64,000 nt of DNA, from contig JAIYDN010000059.1 in assembly GCA_027487485.1 (NCBI GenBank), forward strand, positions 140,391 to 204,390. The letters run 5' to 3'. The stretch comes from Planctomycetaceae bacterium. GTDB taxonomy: Bacteria > Planctomycetota > Planctomycetia > Pirellulales > Pirellulaceae. The position numbers and the translations under genes were made by a program. Every line of letters begins with the position of its first letter. Positions within the stretch are counted from its first letter, which is position 1. Below the pieces are notes generated by a model. The model was given only the letters and a program-made list of their open reading frames with translations. It was not told where the DNA came from and did not search any database. This document shows, piece after piece, positions 54,447 through 64,000 of this stretch.

Positions 54447-57103
54447 CGAGTGCGATTGATCTCGTTGATCACAGCAAGTACGTCCAATGGGTCGATTCGT
54501 CCGTCGCGGTTGGGGTCAATGAATCCAAGCCCCAAGTCCTTTGCCGGATCCAGCAATCTTGGTCCGGTCGTATTGATTTCGTTGATGAGGATAAGAACGT
54601 CCAAGGGATCGGTCCCGCTTTGATTATTGACGTCCAAGGGATTGTTTGGATTGGTCCAAAATGCCGGATCGTTGTCAGAAATAGCCAGATCCACGGAAGC
54701 TGCAGTGACGCCAGGTCCGCTCGCGGAGATCCGAACATTTCGATTTCCTTGAGGAACGAAATCATCGACTACAGTGACCGCAAAAGGAATGGACCTTTGG
54801 CCTGCAGGAATGAAGACGGTTGGCGGCATCAAAAGTTGCGTAGATGCGTTACTGCTCAGTTGCAACGTTATCCCCCCAGTGGGTGCTGGCGAACGAATCG
54901 AGAGTTCGACTTGGGTGGTTCGCTTGGTGGGATCCTCTTCGATCAATAAGCTGGATTGCAGAACCAAAGAGACGGGTTGAAAGTCGGACACACTGAGGGT
55001 TGCCCTGCCGTCGGCATAACCCCCTGCGGAGGCGGTGAAGACAACCGTTTGCGTTCCGTCGAATAGTGCATCATCGACTGCAGTGACTCCTACTGTTGCC
55101 GTGGAAGCTCCCGCTAAGATCGTAATCTCGCTTGGGAGGCTAGCCTCCGTAGGATCGCTACTTGTTAGTCGGACCGTCACCGCTTGCGACGTATCCGAGT
55201 TGGAGCGTCGAACGGTCAAAACGGAAGCGCCAGCCCCAGCGTTTTCGACAATAGTGCTTCGATCTAGCGTTAGGGTGAATTGTTCCGCATCGAGTACATC
55301 TACGGAAATCGTATTGCTATTGAGGGCTCCGATATTGGCTGAAATCAGAATTCGAATGGTCCCATCCAGGATGGAATCGTCGACTGCTTCTACGGGGACG
55401 GCGATACTTGATTGGCCGATGGGGATGGTGATTTGAGCAGGAAGTTTCAGTTCGGAAGAATCGCTGCTGACCAGCGAAACGGTGGATGCAACTGAGGTGT
55501 CGAACCCAATTCTTCGAATCGTCAGCGAAGCGGCGTTCAATCCTGCCGCTTCACTTATGGAATTGCGATCGATTGCAAGAAGAATCTGGGGTGGAGGGCC
55601 TACGACGATATCGAATTGCTGCTGTGCGCTGCCGCCGTCGTCATCGACAACAGTCATGATCGCTCGGAACGTGCCTTCACGTGTATACAAATGGCTTCCG
55701 TTGAAAAAACCTCGGGTGCTAACGCCAGCCGAGCCTAAAGATTCGATGGTCGCGGAGCCGGTTGAATCGGGTGTGCCGTCGCCCCAGTTGATTGAGTAAG
55801 AAAATGTTTCGGTTCGAGGAGGGGTAGCTTGAGCGGCGCCAAAACCCGCGTCGGTGAATTCGCCAATACGCGGAAAACTGACTATTTTCCCAACGGTCGC
55901 CGATTGAGTTGCTTTCGCGGCAAGGACGGGGGCTGCGTTGGTGATGGATACGTTCCATGGATACGTGACGGTACCCAGGGTTGAGCCGTTCAGAACGACG
56001 GAAGCGTTGTAGGTTCCGTTATCGCCGTAGGTATGGGACCCAGTCACTTGGACACTTGGGTTGATCAATTGCCAGCCGATGTCTTGGAGCCCGGCTAAAT
56101 CGAGTCGCGTTGGAAGTTTACGAACGCCTCCCGTTGTTTCCGGAGACATGGATACCTTTTGGCCGTTGCTGGTGATGTTTTGTTGCCAGTGCGTAGTGTC
56201 CGAAAGAGGAACTGGTGATTGGCCGTAGACCGCGGTTGCGTTTTGGCCAGTGAATCCGCCGGCAACCTTTGCATTCCAGCTGGCACTTAGGCCGAATCCA
56301 AGAACGTGAAAGAGTTCGTGCGACGCCACACCAACAAAATCGAACTCGTTGGGATCCAAGCCTTCCGTGGTTGTACCAAAATGCCAGTTTGCGGTCGATG
56401 CGAAGGCGATCGAGCCGCCCCAGGGGCCAAAGTCGGTCGCAGGCGTTGCGAGAGCTCCGGTTTGCCCACGAGCTTGGACTGTGCTGATGAATGTTTGGTT
56501 GGGTGAGGAGACTTGGAAGCCACCGCGCTCACCTCGTCCCAATTCGTTCGCATTGAGCGGCCTCCCACCAACGAAAACAAGGATTTCATTGGCTGCGATC
56601 GAAAGATTGACTCGATTTTCCTGTGTTCCTGAGGAAGGATTCTGGAAGCGTGCGGTCCAGGTGCTGGATCCGCTTGGGGTGATCGCCAGCAGTTGGTCAG
56701 AGAATTTTTTGACGACCGCATTGGCGGTTTGCTGAAGGAGAGTGCGACGCTCTTGGGCTGCGAAAAACCCCAGGGAATCGAGAGAATAGTCGAATCTGAC
56801 AGTCAGGGGGCCTGCCGACGGTTGCGTTCCTACAGTTGCAGCTGACGAAGTGCCGTCACCCCAGAGGATGGAACCAGATACTGCGCCGCCAATGGCTGAG
56901 ACGTCGAAAGATTGGTTGAGGGAAAAAGCCTGGCCTTCGGCCGTGAGAGGCAGACGCTCTGAAAGCCGTTCAAGAACCAATTTTCGCAATGAAAAACGAG
57001 CGTACTTTCGGGACCGACGCAATGTCCGCTCGGCGGTGTTCGAGTTCGGACGCGTCGAATTCGCCAGGAAGCGATGAAACGCGACCAAGGAGCAGGTTTT
57101 CAT
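54443..57103 (-). CDS. Large secreted protein: HELFH-type metallopeptidase-like front, PKD-like and Calx-beta repeats, dockerin-like end
   Basis: The 886-residue protein begins with a long basic leader (RSRKYARFSLRKLVLERLSERLPL) typical of large planctomycete exported proteins. The front part contains a HExxH-type motif, SHELFHVLGFGLSA (about residues 260-275), suggesting a zinc peptidase of metzincin-like form. PKD-like segments follow (VVDDDGGSAQQQFDI), then at least three Calx-beta-like repeats (TIRRIGFDTSVASTVSLVSSD; RSNSDTSQAVTVRLTSSDPTEA; SVAVPVEAVDDSILDG). The end has two dockerin-like loops, GTDPLDVLILINEIN and PNRDGRIDPLDVLAVINEINR. It probably works on the cell surface or outside the cell. 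Confidence 0.8.
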   Translation of the reverse strand: MKTCSLVAFHRFLANSTRPNSNTAERTLRRSRKYARFSLRKLVLERLSERLPLTAEGQAFSLNQSFDVSAIGGAVSGSILWGDGTSSAATVGTQPSAGPLTVRFDYSLDSLGFFAAQERRTLLQQTANAVVKKFSDQLLAITPSGSSTWTARFQNPSSGTQENRVNLSIAANEILVFVGGRPLNANELGRGERGGFQVSSPNQTFISTVQARGQTGALATPATDFGPWGGSIAFASTANWHFGTTTEGLDPNEFDFVGVASHELFHVLGFGLSASWNAKVAGGFTGQNATAVYGQSPVPLSDTTHWQQNITSNGQKVSMSPETTGGVRKLPTRLDLAGLQDIGWQLINPSVQVTGSHTYGDNGTYNASVVLNGSTLGTVTYPWNVSITNAAPVLAAKATQSATVGKIVSFPRIGEFTDAGFGAAQATPPRTETFSYSINWGDGTPDSTGSATIESLGSAGVSTRGFFNGSHLYTREGTFRAIMTVVDDDGGSAQQQFDIVVGPPPQILLAIDRNSISEAAGLNAASLTIRRIGFDTSVASTVSLVSSDSSELKLPAQITIPIGQSSIAVPVEAVDDSILDGTIRILISANIGALNSNTISVDVLDAEQFTLTLDRSTIVENAGAGASVLTVRRSNSDTSQAVTVRLTSSDPTEASLPSEITILAGASTATVGVTAVDDALFDGTQTVVFTASAGGYADGRATLSVSDFQPVSLVLQSSLLIEEDPTKRTTQVELSIRSPAPTGGITLQLSSNASTQLLMPPTVFIPAGQRSIPFAVTVVDDFVPQGNRNVRISASGPGVTAASVDLAISDNDPAFWTNPNNPLDVNNQSGTDPLDVLILINEINTTGPRLLDPAKDLGLGFIDPNRDGRIDPLDVLAVINEINRTR

Positions 57104-57420
57104 AATTGGTTCTCTGAGTCGAATGGGTCATTGAACTGTAACCACTCGATCGGCGAAACGAAAGACAGAAAACCCACTAGGAAATGAGTTTGGTCGAACT
57201 CAAGATCCCGGCCTCCATCACCAAGCCCCCGAACAAAAGGCCTCGAAGGTCAAGTTCAGCACTGGCGAGCTCAGGTGCAGGAGGTTGTTCCGGTAATTTT
57301 GTAGGGTCTTGCACGCGCAACGTTTCAACGAGTGCAAGCACGCCATTTGCTGGAACGAACTTTGCCGCAACAAACACGGTTGTGAAATCAAATCCTTCAT
57401 TCGCGGAGTGCCGTTTCTCT
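57104..57420. other. 317-nt gap downstream of csrA with a weak open frame
   Basis: The minus strand carries a frame reading VFVAAKFVPANGVLALVETL, RVQDPTKLPEQPPAPELASA and ELDLRGLLFGGLVMEAGILS before a stop near 57177. It has the hydrophobic and charged rhythm of a real protein, with a GTG near 57378 as a possible start, but no motif or ribosome site supports it. The gap otherwise shows nothing. Confidence 0.3.
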
Positions 57421-57678
57421 TTAACCCACCTGTCGCTGCATCGGGAGAACGCTTGAGGCGAAGTCTCGAAGTGTGGTTCGGACGGGCTTTCCGTCCGTGG
57501 GTAGGGTGGTGATTGGCTCGAGCGAAAATCCTTCTTGCAGTTCGCCACGGACCACTTTTACGTCCCTGGGAGCTTCAATTCCGATGGTGACTCGGTTGCC
57601 TGAAACTTTGGAAATGACCAGAGTGATGTTGTCTCCGATGACAATTCGTTCACCTTCTTTGCGGCTCAATACTAACAT
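57421..57678 (-). CDS. csrA: CsrA-type RNA-binding translational regulator
   Basis: From the ATG at 57678 the protein has 85 residues, with AAGGAAG eight nt upstream. It reads MLVLSRKEGERIVIGDNITL, then VISKVSGNRVTIGIEAPRDV and KVVRGELQEG, a full CsrA core; the first strand and the IEAP-xD region bind GGA-containing RNA. A C-terminal extension of about 30 residues beyond the usual 61 residues is present (PITTLPTDGKPVRTTLRDFAS). CsrA controls translation and stability of mRNAs in bacteria. Its targets here are unknown; it is not next to flagellar genes. Confidence 0.95.
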   Translation of the reverse strand: MLVLSRKEGERIVIGDNITLVISKVSGNRVTIGIEAPRDVKVVRGELQEGFSLEPITTLPTDGKPVRTTLRDFASSVLPMQRQVG

Positions 57679-58114
57679 TTTGAATTCTTCCTTGATTTGG
57701 CTAGCAATCTGTTGGGTCAAAAAACGCATAAGACCGCGTCCTACATTGGATGGCCTATGTACGAAAACCGTTCCAAAAGTCAGAAAATCCCTCGAAAAAC
57801 TGGTTTCCGCAACGAATAGACTCAAGTTATTCGTTGCGAGTTCGTTTTTGTTGGACTGAATCGGAGCTTGCGATGCATTCTTGGGTGAAAAAAGTTCAAG
57901 TCGTTTCAAAACGTTGGGCGGAAAGGAGCCAAAGTGGTCTCAAAACGAGAATTCCTAAATCATTCCTGGTAATGCCTGCATTCCCAATCCTCTTCTGAAA
58001 TTGGTTTCGATGGGAGTAGTTTCGTACGGACGCAGGACACGTATGGTCACGCAGAAATCCAATTTTGGTTTTTGGATGCTGGCTGAGTTTTGAGGAGTCG
58101 TCCAGAGGCAGAGA
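57679..58114. other. 436-nt gap between csrA and the sigma-factor gene
   Basis: No convincing gene or hairpin was found. A short plus-strand frame (57750-57998) shows no similarity to known families. Confidence 0.4.
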
Positions 58115-58678
58115 CTATTTGCTAGTTCGTTGCATTTTCTCGCGGGCACGCGAGAGGAAGGGGCCGACGCTATTTTCGGCCAAACCCAGATGAGCACTGA
58201 TATCACTGTAGGACTTGCCTTCCAAATGGAACATTCGGATGGCGGTTGCTTCGGTGTTCGTCAACTTTTCCAGTGAGCTTTCGATGTTCTCCAGATCGTT
58301 TTGATCGTAGCGATTTGCTTCACGATCTACGGGATCCTGCTGGAGCGTTTCGAAGGAGGGTTGGTTCCCAAAAAGGCGTAGTTGGGACATGCGACGCACG
58401 ACGATTCTTCGAGAAACGACTGCTAGGTACGTTGCGAGCGAGCTTTGGCCTCGAAATCGGCGAAGAATGGCGAAATCCTTGTCGATCCAGGCCACGAAAA
58501 CATCAGCGACAAGGTCGTCGCAGAGGTCTTGGGTCAGCGACACGTTTCTCATGATTGCCGAATGATGAACGACGTGCACGATGAGTCCCAGGAAGCGATC
58601 GCACAAGTCTTCCCAAGAATTTGGTTCCTTGGCAAGGCAAGCTTGCAGTAGTTCGCGATCGAGATTGGAAAGGGTCAC
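58115..58678 (-). CDS. RNA polymerase sigma factor, ECF type
   Basis: The open frame runs from an upstream start at 58783, but the similarity begins at a GTG at 58678 (VTLSNLDRELLQACL), giving 187 residues. Region 2 is seen as DLCDDLVADVFVAWIDKDFAILRRFRGQSSLATYLAVVSRRIVVRRM; region 4 as LEKLTNTEATAIRMFHLEGKSYSDISAHLGLAENSVGPFLSRAREKM. The linker between them is typical of small sigma-70 family proteins. No anti-sigma gene is adjacent. It is divergent from the ferredoxin gene, with 348 nt between them. Confidence 0.88.
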   Translation of the reverse strand: MTLSNLDRELLQACLAKEPNSWEDLCDRFLGLIVHVVHHSAIMRNVSLTQDLCDDLVADVFVAWIDKDFAILRRFRGQSSLATYLAVVSRRIVVRRMSQLRLFGNQPSFETLQQDPVDREANRYDQNDLENIESSLEKLTNTEATAIRMFHLEGKSYSDISAHLGLAENSVGPFLSRAREKMQRTSK

Positions 58679-58912
58679 AGTAAGTCTGGGGTAACCAGGT
58701 GCTAGGTTGGTAAACAGAAACGCAGAAGTGCATAATCCCAGGAAACACGGAGATGTCCTTTCGACGCTTTGGGATTCCTTCAATATTAGGTAGAGCGAGA
58801 GCCGACAGCAAGAAGATTAAGGTTGCTTGACACTGCAAACACCGACATCTACGATGCCATTCAGGTAACCTGGGCGGTTTGTAGGGTGTTTCTGTGGCCT
58901 TTTCTGTGTGGA

Positions 58913-58934
58913 ACAACACATCGGGTGGTGTTGT
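58913..58934. promoter_or_regulatory. Dyad upstream of the ferredoxin gene
   Basis: ACAACAC-atcgggtg-GTGTTGT is a perfect 7-bp dyad, 93 nt before the ferredoxin ATG and 235 nt from the divergent sigma gene. It could be a regulator site; the regulator is not known. Confidence 0.35.
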
Positions 58935-59026
58935 GCACAGTCGCGAAGCAGAACGCCTTGAGACCGATTAGGCCTCGTTTTTTGAAATTTACGATTACTT
59001 AGCGACCGGAAGAAAGGTTTTAGACC

Positions 59027-59305
59027 ATGGCCCACGTTGTTACTCAGCCCTGCGTTGGCTGCCGATATACAGATTGCGTTGTCGTTTGCCCAGTCGAGTG
59101 CTTTTACGAAGGGGAAAAGATGTTGTACATCCACCCCGAAGAGTGCATTGACTGTGAAGCATGCGTCGCGGAATGTCCCGTGGAGGCGATTTTCCATGAG
59201 GACAACGTTCCTGACGAATGGAAGGAATACACCGAAATGAATGCAGAAATGGCTTCAAAATCCAAGGTTATCACGGAGAAGAAGAAGCCTTTGGCGGACT
59301 CGTAG
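59027..59305 (+). CDS. fdxA: 7Fe-type ferredoxin (3Fe-4S/4Fe-4S)
   Basis: The 92-residue protein has two cluster-binding runs near its front: CVGCRYTDCVVVCPVECF and CIDCEACVAECPVEAIF. The first run lacks the second Cys of a standard CxxCxxC motif, the arrangement of 7Fe ferredoxins with one 3Fe-4S and one 4Fe-4S cluster. An acidic/Lys-rich tail of about 30 residues follows (EMASKSKVITEKKKPLADS). It is a cytoplasmic electron carrier. The gene stands alone and ends before a perfect palindrome (59344-59365). Confidence 0.93.
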   Translation: MAHVVTQPCVGCRYTDCVVVCPVECFYEGEKMLYIHPEECIDCEACVAECPVEAIFHEDNVPDEWKEYTEMNAEMASKSKVITEKKKPLADS

Positions 59306-59343
59306 GATTTCTGCTTGTCGGATTCTCGGTAAAACCACGATGC

Positions 59344-59365
59344 CAGCCTGCGTACACGCAGGCTG
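59344..59365. terminator. Palindromic hairpin after the ferredoxin gene
   Basis: CAGCCTGCGT-ac-ACGCAGGCTG forms a perfect 10-bp stem 38 nt after the ferredoxin stop codon; the following TTCTCATTTC is only weakly T-rich, so its strength as an intrinsic terminator is moderate. Confidence 0.55.
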
Positions 59366-59685
59366 TTCTCATTTCAAGCTCTTTGTGTTTTGGTTCGAAA
59401 TGCGACAGCCCGAGAGAGGCCTGTTTCCCTGTTTCAAGGGGTAGGTGTGATCCCAGGAGCACGGCGAATTTGGGGAAAGGAAGCTCGAGTTGCAGGCGCG
59501 AAAGAGATTTTTGGAAACGAATTTTGGGAATTGTTCTCAAGAAACTCCAGGAATCCACCGATAAAGTTGGCCTCGAGCGTCGGGTCGTGACGTAGATATT
59601 ACGAATAAGCGTTGACAGCAGAAACTCATGCGATAGGATTTCCTGTCCAAAATTTGGAGTACGCTTGCGTGACGCCGATTTTGAT
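59366..59685. other. 320-nt leader of the tRNA-23S-5S unit
   Basis: No protein-coding frame here has recognisable character, and there is no part of a 16S rRNA gene. The promoter of the RNA unit should lie in this stretch; I did not find a certain -35/-10 pair. Confidence 0.5.
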
Positions 59686-59759
59686 GCGGGCGTAGCTCAG
59701 TTGGTTAGAGCGCGTCGCTGATAACGACGAGGTCCCTGGTTCGAATCCAGGCGTCCGCA
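59686..59759 (+). tRNA. tRNA-Ile (anticodon GAT)
   Basis: A 74-nt cloverleaf: acceptor GCGGGCG paired with CGTCCGC, D arm GCTCAGTTGGTTAGAGC, anticodon stem CGTCG/CGACG with loop CTGATAA, T arm CCTGG-TTCGAAT-CCAGG. It lies 55 nt before tRNA-Ala, the order found between 16S and 23S genes in most bacteria. There is no 16S gene upstream. Confidence 0.98.
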
Positions 59760-59814
59760 CTTGAGAAAACGAATTAGAGAACAGGCCGTTGCAAGCGATT
59801 GCAGCGGTGGTTTC

Positions 59815-59887
59815 GGGGGTGTAGCTCAGTTGGGAGAGCATCTGCTTTGCAAGCAGAGGGTCATGGGTTCAAGTCCCTTCACCTCCA
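59815..59887 (+). tRNA. tRNA-Ala (anticodon TGC)
   Basis: A 73-nt cloverleaf: acceptor GGGGGTG with CACCTCC (one G-T pair), D arm GCTCAGTTGGGAGAGC, anticodon stem TCTGC/GCAGA with loop TTTGCAA, T arm GGGTTCAAGTCCC. The discriminator base is A. It precedes the 23S gene by 569 nt. Confidence 0.98.
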
Positions 59888-60456
59888 CTCGAAAATCAAT
59901 TCAGAATAACTTTGAAAAAGGCCTTGCGGCCCGAACCAAAATCTGGATGATTCTCGCTCCCTTGACCGGGACATTCGCTCTGGCGAAGAAAACGGTCAGC
60001 GGAATGGTCGCCAAAGAAAAATGAGAAATGCAGTTGACACCAGTCAACGCAGCCCATACGATGGTGACCCCTCGCAAATCAAATCTGAAAGGATTGATGA
60101 GTGGGGAAATGATCTTTGACAATTAGGTTGGATTGGTAGATGGCATCTTATTGTGCACATCGATTAGTGCGGCGAAAGTCGTGGCTAGTGATGTGTGCAG
60201 CAATGAAAGTTTGAAACCGGTGAAGTAAATTAGGTTGCTTGCCACCCCTTTGTTGGTGTGGTGTGTGGCCCGAGTTTTGAAGCTGGTTCGAACGAGCGCA
60301 ATTGAATAATAGGCGAAAAGCAATCTGAGGGTTGGTGTTGTGAAAGCAATGCTGGCTCGACTAGATGTGCGAACGGATTGATGATGCGATCTCGATGCGA
60401 GCTTGCTGGGTTCACGCCTGGTGAGTGAGAGTTGGGTTCAAGTTTGAGATTCCGAT
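59888..60456 (+). other. 569-nt spacer between tRNA-Ala and 23S rRNA
   Basis: This is transcribed spacer that contains no identified gene; short open frames on either strand show no similarity. Complementary segments flanking the 23S gene, which normally form the RNase III processing stem, were not traced in detail. Confidence 0.5.
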
Positions 60457-63342
<2,886 letters not shown>

Positions 63343-63492
63343 AATCCTGCACTCTTCACGGAGTCATGATTCATAATGATCGTTTCACAATGTATGTGCG
63401 GTTGTCGAATGCTTAAGTGCAGAGGCAGCCGAGTAGAAAACCATTTACCAATCCAAACACAGGGCACCTAGGCAGACATGTCTAGGTGTCCT

Positions 63493-63602
63493 CTCCGGTG
63501 ACCATATCCGAAAGGCCACACCTGTTCCCTTCTCGAACACAGTAGTTAAGCTTTCGGAGCCGATGATAGTGTATACCAATGCGAAAGTAGGTATCGCCGG
63601 TC
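63493..63602 (+). rRNA. rrf: 5S ribosomal RNA
   Basis: About 110 nt, with CCGGTGACCATATCCGAAAG, CACACCTGTTCCCTTCTCGA, ACACAGTAGTTAAGC and TCGGAGCCGATGATAG, as expected for 5S; ends (CCGGTGA with TCGCCGG) pair to form helix I. It follows 23S by about 150 nt and precedes a strong terminator. Boundaries are approximate. Confidence 0.93.
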
Positions 63603-63608
63603 TTTTAA

Positions 63609-63646
63609 AAAACCCCTTGTTGAGCAATCAACAGGGGGTTTTTTTA
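63609..63646 (+). terminator. Intrinsic terminator of the 23S-5S unit
   Basis: AACCCCTTGTTGA-gcaa-TCAACAGGGGGTT is a 13-bp stem with a single mismatch, followed by seven T residues (63639-63645). It is a strong factor-independent terminator. Confidence 0.95.
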
Positions 63647-63648
63647 TT

Positions 63649-64000
63649 TGCCTTGTTCCTTTCGTCCGCCTCAATCCACATTGTAGAACTGCTGCCTCAG
63701 CAGTTCCCCGAGGCGTTTACGCCGAGCCCGCATTCACATCTCGCGGGCAATGATCGCTAATGCGAATTACTTGCTTGTCCTGAATCTTCAATTCATTCGC
63801 GCCCATCCGCGTTATTCGCTGGGCACGGCCAGAAGACGAAGATGGAGACAAATCAATATCCCGCCATTTTTGCGAGCGAGGAATTTTGCGGATGTCGCCA
63901 TGCCCTCTTTTCGAACTTGTCATGGGGACACGCACAAATCTCCCAGTTAGCAACTTTGCTGGCTTTAGGGTTTGCTTTACCATAGTTGTTCCAATTGCGA
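63649..64000. other. 352-nt downstream flank, no clear gene
   Basis: A minus-strand frame from about 63983 to 63717 encodes an 88-residue Lys/Arg/Ser-rich peptide with no recognisable family. A second minus-strand frame entering from the window edge reads NWNNYGKANPKASKVANWEI, then CACPHDKFEKRAWRHPQN before a stop, so an unknown gene cut by the window edge is possible. Neither is convincing. No repeat was seen. Confidence 0.3.

Noticed and set aside
59366..59685. Possible 16S rRNA end upstream of tRNA-Ile
   Set aside because: None of the conserved 16S 3' segments, including the anti-Shine-Dalgarno end, is present in this stretch.

Overview
The window comes from a planctomycete, most likely of the Pirellulales/Rhodopirellula type. 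The gene families point there directly: a DUF1559 prepilin-like protein with the H-X9-DG tail, a PVC-type CxxCH haem protein, a Gfo/Idh/MocA oxidoreductase with a twin-arginine leader, sulfatases, a secreted protein with a Calx-beta/dockerin tail, a PEP-CTERM protein, BlaI/M56 pairs and large Ser/Thr kinases. So does the rRNA layout: tRNA-Ile, tRNA-Ala, 23S and 5S are present in order, but there is no 16S gene next to them.

Layout. 1-5 kb: a BON-domain protein (cut by the window edge), rplS, an alpha/beta hydrolase with a small secreted protein, enolase and GDP-fucose synthase. 5-11 kb (minus strand): a SelA-like protein lacking the PLP lysine, two secreted TPR-type proteins and a small c-type cytochrome. 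11-20 kb: a PilZ protein, a secreted MocA-type oxidoreductase, trpF, a 30-residue membrane microprotein, and a MoxR-like AAA+ ATPase just upstream of a 1184-residue multidomain kinase. 20-27 kb: a sigma-54 enhancer-binding regulator divergent from a complete sulfate ABC importer (sbp-cysT-cysW-cysA-yezD); a good -24/-12 sequence lies in front of the importer. 27-37 kb: a lipoprotein, a DUF1559 protein, a BlaI-BlaR1-protease operon with two operator dyads, and a GntR-ABC-permease operon. Four copies of a roughly 200-bp multi-hairpin repeat are scattered between these units. 37-44 kb: a PQQ-propeller protein, a frameshifted lipoprotein, a sulfatase-peroxiredoxin fusion, a beta-helix protein and a PadR/HAAS pair, mixed with gene remnants and inverted repeats. 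44-48 kb (minus strand): small secreted proteins, a truncated four-helix-bundle protein and a free-standing RNA polymerase alpha C-terminal domain. 48-59 kb: a ceramidase-like/PVC-haem fusion, a secreted S1-like protease, endonuclease IV, a large secreted Calx-beta protein, csrA, an ECF-type sigma factor and a 7Fe-type ferredoxin. 59.7-63.7 kb: the tRNA-23S-5S unit and its terminator.

How the parts work together. The sulfate importer, its likely sigma-54 control and the sulfatases make sulfur acquisition a theme. The BlaI/M56/protease, GntR/ABC and PadR/HAAS units are three compact regulatory operons, each with a dyad at its promoter. The least conventional signals are the structured repeat family, whose central hairpin is inverted in one copy, and the multidomain proteins with selectively lost catalytic residues (SelA-like, kinase/cyclase-like, tandem protease). 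All calls come from reading motifs; no database search was run, and boundaries of RNA genes and several start codons are approximate.
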